43,340 bases of DNA from IMG/VR virus record IMGVR_UViG_3300044293_000888, positions 1 through 43,340 of that record; one strand, written 5' to 3'. The translations under genes and the position numbers were made by a program. Source of the DNA: a virus. Positions 37,500 through 43,340 of the stretch are shown one piece after another. The notes beneath the pieces are model-generated. The model made no database searches, was not told the origin of the DNA, and saw nothing but the letters and a program-made list of their open reading frames with translations. Positions within the stretch are counted from its first letter, which is position 1, and the number at the start of each line of letters is the position of its first letter.

Positions 37500-40091
37500 A
37501 TGATAGGATATAGGAATGTTGCATACGATCCTAGACAGGAGTTAATTCGACTGTTTACTTGGGATATTAACGGCAATAGAATTGCTGTAGATAGTACATA
37601 TAGACCTTACATTTATCTAGAATCTAATAATGCGAAAGATGCAATTAGTATTTTTAATACTAACCTAAAAAAGAAGACCTTTAAAAATCAATTTGAAAAG
37701 TCCAAATATTTAAAAGAATCTGGTGTTACTAGAGTTTTTGAAAATTTATCACCCGCGCAGCAGTTTCTTATAGATAGCTTCTGGGAGCATAATGAATCTT
37801 CAGAATTCTCCAAGCATCCTATGAAGCTGTTTTTTATAGATATTGAGACATATTCTGTAGATGATTTTCCTAATGTAGAGCAGGCAAACCACCCGGTCAA
37901 TGTTATTACTATCTATGATAGTTTATCTAAGAAATATGTTACTTGGGGTACTAAACCATATGCGAAGGTAGAATCTGATCATAAATTTATTTTCTGTAAA
38001 ACAGAGAGAGAGATGTTTTCTAAATTTATTTCTTTTATTGAATCAGATTATCCTGATGTTATTTTGGGGTGGAATTCAATTTTGTTTGACTTACCGTATT
38101 TGATAAATAGAATTCGTGTTTTGTTTGATGATGAAACAGTGGCTCGGTTGAGTCCTATGGGTAGAGTTCATAGTAGAAGCTTACGCGGTCAATTTGGAAG
38201 AGAACAAATAAGATGGTATATAGACGGTATTTCATGTTTGGATTATTTGGACATCTACAAGAGATTCTGTCTTGTTTTGCGGGAAAACTATAAATTAGAT
38301 AATATAGCTCGAATAGAATTAGGTGAATCTAAAATAGATTATGGTGGTACAAATTTAAGTAGCTTAGCAGACGAGAATTGGAACAAATTTGTTGAATATA
38401 ACGTTCAGGACGTACGTCTTCTTATTAGGCTAGAAGAAAAGCTTCAGTATTTTGAGTTATTAAGAATGTTAAGCTATACCGGTTTAACATCGATGGAAGC
38501 TGCAATGGGTAGTATGAGTGTAATTATCGGTGCATGTGCAATTCGTGCTAGATATAAAAATAAAAAGATTCCCACGTTTGTCCGGGGCGAAGATGACGGT
38601 AAGCAAAACGAGGGTGCCTATGTCGGGGATCCTAAGAGAGGATTTCAAAAATACATAGTTAGCTTTGACGCAAACAGTCTATATCCCTCAGTAATGATAA
38701 CGTTAAATCTATCTCCAGAAACTAAAATGGGTGTAATAGAGGCTCAAAATGAAAAGGGTGTAACTATTAGAGAAGTAAATGGTAAAACAGTAACAATACC
38801 ACTAGCTAAATTCTCTAGACTTGTTCAATCTGAGCAACTAGCAATAAGCAAAGCAAAGGTTTTATTTAGTCAAAAGCACAAAGGTATTATTCCAGAGATG
38901 GTGGATCAGTATTATAAGCTTAGAGTGCTTGTAAGAAAGGAACATAAGAAAATAAAGAAACAGCTAGCGGCCACTGATAAATCGGACCCAAATTATCAAG
39001 AATTAAAGTATGAGCTGTCTAGACTTAACATCAAGCAGCACACTTTCAAGATTTTTATTAATACCGTATACGGCGCGCTAGGTAATAAAGTTTTTCCTTT
39101 AGGTGATGACGACCTAGCAAGAAGTATAACCCTAACTGGTCAAGCAGTAATCAAGCAAGGTAATAAAATTTTAACTGAATATATTAAAAATAAGACTGGA
39201 GTATCAGCAGAGGAAATAGAGAAGGATACACCCATTATCTATAACGATACTGATTCTAGTTACATCTCTCTAGAGAAGCTTGTTATCAAGCTAAATATAC
39301 CTGCAGTAGATGAAAAAGGTAAAATAACACAAGATTTTCATTCAATAGTTAACGAAATAGAGACTCATTTAAATGAAAAAATTAAAGTATGGTGTGAGAA
39401 AAATCTTAACAGTATTGATAGTAGAATCACATTTAAGAGAGAGGTTATATGTGATGTTGGTTTGTTTTTGCAGAAGAAACGGTATGTTATTCATGTATTA
39501 GACGAAGAAGGTATACCCTATAGTAAGTTTAAGTATACTGGTGTTGAAATAGCAAGAACGACTATGCCTGCACCAATCAAGCCGTTAGCTAAAAAAATTG
39601 TAGAGACTATGCTACTAACACAAGATCAGGTGAAAACAAACGAGGTTATTGCGGAAACTTACGAAGTTTTTAAAAAGCTACCTATTAGCGATATTTCTTT
39701 TGTCATGGGATTGAAAGGCTACGAAAAGTATTCGGGTCGATGTGATGGGTTCAAAACCGTTAAGTCAATGCCTCTGCATGTAAAAGCAGCATACTATTAT
39801 AATATACTATTAAAAACATTTAAGATTGATAAAAAATATGAACAAATTAGCAGCGGGGATAAAATTAGATATTTTTACGTCAAACAACCTAATAGATATG
39901 GTATTAACGCTATAGCATACAAATACTATTATCCGGAAGAGTTTGAATCCGTATTTCAACCTGATAGTGAGCTTATGTTTGATAAGATTATCTATAGCTC
40001 TGTAGAGCGCTTTTACGAGGCCGTAAACTGGTCTCCCCGCAAGCCAGGAGAAGCTACACAGTGCGATCTTTTTCAGCTACTTGGTGCTTGA
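37500..40091 (+). CDS. 43: Family B DNA polymerase, gp43-like
   Basis: An 863-residue replicative polymerase, near T4 gp43 (898). The 3'-5' exonuclease is intact: FFIDIETY (about 110-117), VILGWNSILFDLPYL, and YNVQDVRLLIRLE. The polymerase motifs are SFDANSLYPSVM (motif A, about 388-399), KIFINTVYGALGN (motif B) and YNDTDSSYI (motif C, about 580-588), with Asn in the position that is Gly in many relatives. KKRY follows. A C-terminal LFQLLGA may be the short clamp-binding peptide that docks on gp45. It has its own promoter and a UvsX operon downstream. Confidence 0.97.
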   Translation: MIGYRNVAYDPRQELIRLFTWDINGNRIAVDSTYRPYIYLESNNAKDAISIFNTNLKKKTFKNQFEKSKYLKESGVTRVFENLSPAQQFLIDSFWEHNESSEFSKHPMKLFFIDIETYSVDDFPNVEQANHPVNVITIYDSLSKKYVTWGTKPYAKVESDHKFIFCKTEREMFSKFISFIESDYPDVILGWNSILFDLPYLINRIRVLFDDETVARLSPMGRVHSRSLRGQFGREQIRWYIDGISCLDYLDIYKRFCLVLRENYKLDNIARIELGESKIDYGGTNLSSLADENWNKFVEYNVQDVRLLIRLEEKLQYFELLRMLSYTGLTSMEAAMGSMSVIIGACAIRARYKNKKIPTFVRGEDDGKQNEGAYVGDPKRGFQKYIVSFDANSLYPSVMITLNLSPETKMGVIEAQNEKGVTIREVNGKTVTIPLAKFSRLVQSEQLAISKAKVLFSQKHKGIIPEMVDQYYKLRVLVRKEHKKIKKQLAATDKSDPNYQELKYELSRLNIKQHTFKIFINTVYGALGNKVFPLGDDDLARSITLTGQAVIKQGNKILTEYIKNKTGVSAEEIEKDTPIIYNDTDSSYISLEKLVIKLNIPAVDEKGKITQDFHSIVNEIETHLNEKIKVWCEKNLNSIDSRITFKREVICDVGLFLQKKRYVIHVLDEEGIPYSKFKYTGVEIARTTMPAPIKPLAKKIVETMLLTQDQVKTNEVIAETYEVFKKLPISDISFVMGLKGYEKYSGRCDGFKTVKSMPLHVKAAYYYNILLKTFKIDKKYEQISSGDKIRYFYVKQPNRYGINAIAYKYYYPEEFESVFQPDSELMFDKIIYSSVERFYEAVNWSPRKPGEATQCDLFQLLGA

Positions 40092-40115
40092 TTTATCACA
40101 AATATACATTATATT
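40088..40115 (+). promoter_or_regulatory. Sigma70-like promoter of the 40122-uvsX-queC-GAT operon
   Basis: TTGATT (40088-40093), 16 bases, TATATT (40110-40115), 6 bases, ATG 40122. Confidence 0.7.
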
Positions 40116-40121
40116 AATTCT

Positions 40122-40475
40122 ATGAGTAATATTATTGTGTTTGTAAATCATGTCGGTCAAACTGTAATTGCTGAGCAAGTCTCAGATAATGCAAACAGTC
40201 TTGTCGTGAAGAACCCAGCTGTACTTCATGTAACTCCCAATCAAACGGGTCAATTGCAGGTTCAGTTAATTCCGCTGTTTTTCAAGGAATTTATTGAAGA
40301 AGCTACTCGTAACGATGGATCTGTTTTTACCTTTAGTAAGAACAGTATAGTTACATCTGCAGTCAAGCTCGAGCCTAAGATTAGTGAGCAGTATGTTAGG
40401 ATCTTTACACCTGCAAAGCCAGTAAATGAAGGCAAAGGTAAAGATGCTCCAGTAATCAAGTTGTTTGATGAATAA
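40122..40475 (+). CDS. Conserved T4-like phage protein of unknown function
   Basis: A 117-residue beta-rich protein. The start IIVFVNHVGQTVIAEQV, followed by SLVVKNPAVLHVTPNQTG and QVQLIPLFFKEF, is a pattern found in small proteins next to uvsX in T4-like marine phages, and the alternating short strands look like an Sm/LSm-type barrel. That would suit RNA or DNA binding. It overlaps uvsX by 1 base and is first in the operon with uvsX, queC and the amidotransferase. The function is unknown. Confidence 0.7.
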   Translation: MSNIIVFVNHVGQTVIAEQVSDNANSLVVKNPAVLHVTPNQTGQLQVQLIPLFFKEFIEEATRNDGSVFTFSKNSIVTSAVKLEPKISEQYVRIFTPAKPVNEGKGKDAPVIKLFDE

Positions 40476-41557
40476 TGAAGCAAGACGACATTATTTCAAA
40501 AGCGTTCAAGTCGCTCGATGCTCTAAACCCTGAAGCCACGTTTTTATCAGAGAATGCATTATGTAATGTAGATACCTGGTATGATACTGGTTGCTATGCG
40601 TTAAATGCAATTGTTTCCGGAAGGCTAAAGGATGGCGGGGTACCCAAGGGTCGTATTGTTATTTTTGCTGGCCCCTCGCAGACCGGTAAAACCTTACTTG
40701 TCAATAAAATCCTTGGACTTGCTCAAAAGAAGGGTATAGTTCCGGTAATATTTGATACGGAGTTTGCCATCGATAAAACTACAACAGCAGGTGTTGGTCT
40801 TGATCCAGATAAAACAAAATATGTCCCTGTGTATACTATTGAAAATGCACGTAATCAAATTAGTACATTTCTAGATAGTATTATCGAGAATAATCTACAA
40901 GGTAAGTTCATTATTAGTTTAGACAGTCTAGGTAATCTTGCCGGTAGTAAGGAGGTTATGGACGTTGAGAAGGACAAGAGTGCAGCTGATATGGGTACGC
41001 GTGCAAAAGGCTTGAAGAGTATGCTACGTCTTCTAACTTACAAGGCCGGAAGGGCAGGCGTTACAATTCTAATGACTAACCATACGTATAGTGATCCTGC
41101 ATCGTTATATCCTTCTTTAGTGCAGAATCAAAGCGGCGGCAGTGGACCTCTTTATATGGCTAGTGTTATTGTTCAGCTAGCTAAAAAGAATGAAAAGCAA
41201 GAGAATGAAGATGAGGCTATCCTGCCGGAAGCGAGAAATTATAACGGAGTTACATTGAGAGCATTAACTGTAAAGAATCGCTTTGTTCCACCGTTCTTAG
41301 AAGCTAATATTAATTTAAATTATTTAACTGGTCTCGACAAATATAGTGGTTTGTTAGAGATGGCTGTTAACCATGGTTTGATTATTCAAACTGGTTCTAC
41401 TTACACCAAACCAGACGGTACTAAGCTTGGATATGCAAAGAACTTCGTCAAAGATAAGAAGTTTTTTGATGAACTTATCCCATTGTTAGATAAAAAGCTT
41501 GAAACCGCGTACAAATATGGAAATGTATCTGGCGAGGTTGTAAGTGAAAAAGAGTAG
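40475..41557 (+). CDS. uvsX: UvsX recombinase (RecA-like)
   Basis: A 360-residue recombinase, close to T4 UvsX (391). FAGPSQTGKT is the Walker A motif, VIFDTEFAI has the catalytic Glu, and FIISLDSLGNLA is Walker B. MGTRAKGLKSMLR and TILMTNHTYSDP with a Gly-rich loop (NQSGGSG) match the DNA-binding L1/L2 region. It forms filaments on single-stranded DNA for strand exchange, helped by UvsY. Its end overlaps the queC-like gene by 14 bases, joining recombination and base-modification genes in one message. Confidence 0.95.
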   Translation: MKQDDIISKAFKSLDALNPEATFLSENALCNVDTWYDTGCYALNAIVSGRLKDGGVPKGRIVIFAGPSQTGKTLLVNKILGLAQKKGIVPVIFDTEFAIDKTTTAGVGLDPDKTKYVPVYTIENARNQISTFLDSIIENNLQGKFIISLDSLGNLAGSKEVMDVEKDKSAADMGTRAKGLKSMLRLLTYKAGRAGVTILMTNHTYSDPASLYPSLVQNQSGGSGPLYMASVIVQLAKKNEKQENEDEAILPEARNYNGVTLRALTVKNRFVPPFLEANINLNYLTGLDKYSGLLEMAVNHGLIIQTGSTYTKPDGTKLGYAKNFVKDKKFFDELIPLLDKKLETAYKYGNVSGEVVSEKE

Positions 41558-42287
41558 AGTAGTAGTTCCTATCTCTGGCGGTATGGATAGTACCGTTATA
41601 TTATACAAAGCTGCAGAGCAATTTGGTGCCGAAAATGTTTACGGGCTATCTTATGATTACGGTCAACGCCACAAAAGAGAACTTGGACTGGCTGAGTATC
41701 ATGTCAATAGGATAAAGATAAAAGAGTGGCAAACAATAGATACATCTTTTATAAGGAATCTTGCACCTACAAGTAGTCTTACGAACGATGACATAGAGAC
41801 CCCGGATATAAGAAAGATTGCAGGTGAGGCGCAACCGAAATCATATGTTCCAAATAGAAATATGATTTTTTTAAGTATTGCGGCATCATACGCTGAAGCT
41901 GTAGAAGCTAAGATAGTATATCACGGAGCAACAAAAGTCGACAGCCTTGCTGGTTATTGGGATGCAAGCCCTGAGTTCCTACCAACAATTAATGATGTTT
42001 TAGCCCTTAACAGAAGTACAAGAATTGTTATTGAAGCGCCGTTAATCGAAATGGATAAGGCCGATATTATTAAAGAGGGTATTAGACTAAAAGTATACTT
42101 TAGTAAGACGTATACTTGTTATAGTGGAGAGGATTTGTGTGATGCTAATTCTCCTAGCAGTGCATTACGTATTAAAGGCTTTGCTAACGCAGGGTATATA
42201 GACCCTATTCCTTACAAACAAGACTTATCTAAGGTATGGTCAAAATATAATTGTAGATTAATAGACTACGATACTTATAATAATTAA
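41544..42287 (+). CDS. queC: QueC-like protein (7-cyano-7-deazaguanine synthase family) lacking two zinc cysteines
   Basis: A 247-residue PP-loop ATPase. SGGMDST (11-17) binds ATP; YGLSYDYGQRHKREL and YVPNRNMIFLSIA are strong QueC signatures. QueC makes preQ0 from 7-carboxy-7-deazaguanine and ammonia. The C-terminal zinc site is unusual: Cys192 (in TYTCYSG) and Cys199 remain, but the usual following C-x2-C pair is replaced (CDANSPSSALRIKGF), leaving two of four cysteines. The TAA is followed at once by the ATG of a glutamine amidotransferase gene. This pair resembles a split Gat-QueC, which makes archaeosine-type bases. Confidence 0.88.
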   Translation: MKKSRVVVPISGGMDSTVILYKAAEQFGAENVYGLSYDYGQRHKRELGLAEYHVNRIKIKEWQTIDTSFIRNLAPTSSLTNDDIETPDIRKIAGEAQPKSYVPNRNMIFLSIAASYAEAVEAKIVYHGATKVDSLAGYWDASPEFLPTINDVLALNRSTRIVIEAPLIEMDKADIIKEGIRLKVYFSKTYTCYSGEDLCDANSPSSALRIKGFANAGYIDPIPYKQDLSKVWSKYNCRLIDYDTYNN

Positions 42288-42974
42288 ATGTGTGGTGTCT
42301 TCGGATCAAATGATAAAGAGAGATTTTTAACGCTATATAATTTGAATCGTAAGCGTGGTACGTTTTCTACCTCACTAGTTATATATACTACGACAGGTGA
42401 TATGGTTGTACATAGATGGAGTGGTACTATAGGTATTAAAGAAGCTAGAAAGGAATTAGAAAAAAGTCTAGATAATAAATCCACCCCCTACTTTTATCTT
42501 GGACACACACAAGCACCTACATCATCAAAAAGAAAATTCTCTCGCGAGACTTCCCATCCATTTAATTCTAATAACTGGCTTGTTGCACACAATGGTGTTC
42601 TTACAAATTTTGATGACATTAAAACTGAATTTGCCCCTAAATGGACAAACCCTGTAGATTCAAGTATAATACCCTATGTCTTAGACAAAGTATATGAAGC
42701 AGGCGATGGTCAATTATCACCTTTAGAGTGTATAGTAAATGGTTTATCTCTACTACAGGGCACTTTTGGGGTATGGATAGCTAATGCATCTAACCGTGGG
42801 CTATATCTAGCTAGATGTGGTAGTACCTTATTTGCTAATTTGATCGATAATGATTTTAGTAGTGTTGAGTTTGATTCTAGCGAACCTTTGGATGAGGGTG
42901 TTGTTTATGAAGTGACACAAGAGGGTTTAACGTCTGTAGCTAATTTTGATTTTAACAGTCCGTTTTTTACTTAG
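42288..42974 (+). CDS. Class II glutamine amidotransferase, stand-alone, partner of the QueC-like protein
   Basis: A 228-residue Ntn-type amidotransferase. Cys2 after Met is the nucleophile, exposed when Met is removed. YLGHTQAP (70-77) and AHNGVLTNFDD (100-110) are the glutamine-binding and oxyanion motifs (Asn102-Gly103). NPVDSSIIPY holds the substrate Asp. It has no synthetase, isomerase or PRPP domain, so it must give ammonia to a partner. The gene starts at the base after the queC stop. QueC normally uses free ammonia, while Gat-QueC couples exactly this kind of domain to preQ0 amidation. The 3' end overlaps the convergent gene. Confidence 0.85.
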   Translation: MCGVFGSNDKERFLTLYNLNRKRGTFSTSLVIYTTTGDMVVHRWSGTIGIKEARKELEKSLDNKSTPYFYLGHTQAPTSSKRKFSRETSHPFNSNNWLVAHNGVLTNFDDIKTEFAPKWTNPVDSSIIPYVLDKVYEAGDGQLSPLECIVNGLSLLQGTFGVWIANASNRGLYLARCGSTLFANLIDNDFSSVEFDSSEPLDEGVVYEVTQEGLTSVANFDFNSPFFT

Positions 42975-43340
42975 TCACTAAAGCTAAAGTTACCTGGATC
43001 GAAGCCTCTACCTCTGCCTACATACCCTAGCTCTCTTGCAACTGATCCAACGTCATCTGACTCTGGAAAGTCTTCAATAGTCTCTACTTCTCCAGAACCT
43101 TCTCCTTCTTTTTCCGCTTGTGCAGCTTTGGATGGCTTAAGAATACCATCAGAAATAAATTGAGATAGCAAGTCAGGAGCAAACTCAGATATCTTATCAT
43201 CTTCATTCTCGCTATTATACTGATCTTTCTTTAATTTTATCTCAGCAATCCATTCTCTAGCTGTAGCTGGCTCATCAAATAAACTATATACTAATTTCTT
43301 AATTTTTTTATCTGCTATTGCTGTATCTTTATGAATCTCT
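42971..43340 (-). CDS. Acidic protein of unknown function, N terminus outside window
   Basis: At least 122 residues, open to the window edge on the minus strand (stop TAA at 42971-42973). Residues visible first are helical and charged (KKIKKLVYSLFDEPATAREWIAE, split by Lys), followed by an acidic Glu/Gly/Ser-rich linker and a Gly/Arg-rich end (GYVGRGRGFDPGNFSFSD). An internal Met at 43171 is unlikely to be the true start, because the frame continues upstream with coding-like sequence. It is convergent with the amidotransferase. The function is unknown. Confidence 0.65.
   Translation of the reverse strand, partial: EIHKDTAIADKKIKKLVYSLFDEPATAREWIAEIKLKKDQYNSENEDDKISEFAPDLLSQFISDGILKPSKAAQAEKEGEGSGEVETIEDFPESDDVGSVARELGYVGRGRGFDPGNFSFSD

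Noticed and set aside
1-43340. Additional tRNA genes or CRISPR arrays
   Set aside because: Outside the tmRNA I found no T-arm with matching acceptor stem by eye and no regularly spaced repeats. A covariance-model scan could still find a diverged tRNA.

Overview
The window is a piece of a large, strictly phage genome, most likely a virulent T4-like myovirus of an aquatic bacterium. A T4-type replication, recombination and late-transcription block (UvsY, UvsW, sigma gp55, gp47/gp46, family B polymerase gp43, UvsX) lies on the plus strand from 30.4 to 41.6 kb. Late-type TATAAATA octamers sit in front of virion-like genes. DNA is A+T-rich and genes are packed with 1-20 bp overlaps. I see no integrase, transposase, rRNA or CRISPR array. 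The host cannot be named. The one-piece tmRNA has acceptor ends like those of gammaproteobacteria and lacks the split form usual in alphaproteobacteria.

Layout. 1-1167 (minus): small membrane protein, small amphipathic protein and two lipoproteins, possibly lysis-related. 1227-1486: a G+C-rich small basic gene with a strong ribosome binding site and the only clear intrinsic terminator. 1521-16407: a glycan island of about 15 kb with at least a dozen glycosyltransferases (GT2, GT4, GT9, GT10, GT25, GT-D and exostosin-like), two nucleotide-sugar enzymes, a methyltransferase-glycosyltransferase fusion and a GMP reductase. A complete one-piece tmRNA gene (2582-2985) sits inside it, with an unusually long tag frame. 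16470-25333: a Gly-rich fibre protein, small late genes, a NadR-like kinase, queE, phoH, queD and folE. 25307-30391 (minus), plus 24330-24746: virion-like proteins whose N termini look like T4 capsid-targeting peptides. Several carry enzyme motifs: aspartic protease, ligase-like KxDG, HxGH nucleotidyltransferase, possible PD-(D/E)XK, GIY-YIG. 30428-42974: the T4 core block, ending in uvsX, a QueC-like gene and a class II glutamine amidotransferase.

How the parts fit. FolE, QueD, QueE and QueC together form a complete route from GTP to preQ0. The QueC-like protein has lost two of its four zinc cysteines and abuts a stand-alone amidotransferase. That pair resembles a split Gat-QueC, so the phage may place an archaeosine-type 7-deazaguanine in its DNA. 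No DpdA-type transglycosylase is visible here. Promoters fall into two sets: (A/T)ATAAATA octamers, which gp55 should read, and TTGATT-N16-TATAAT-like promoters. In both sets the -10 element usually lies only 4-8 bases before the start codon, so many mRNAs are probably leaderless. The most unusual items are the 33-codon tmRNA tag, the split amidotransferase/QueC pair, the leaderless promoter layout, the enzymes with capsid-targeting N termini, and an exact 20-bp tandem duplication that cuts a Cys-rich tail off a small protein.
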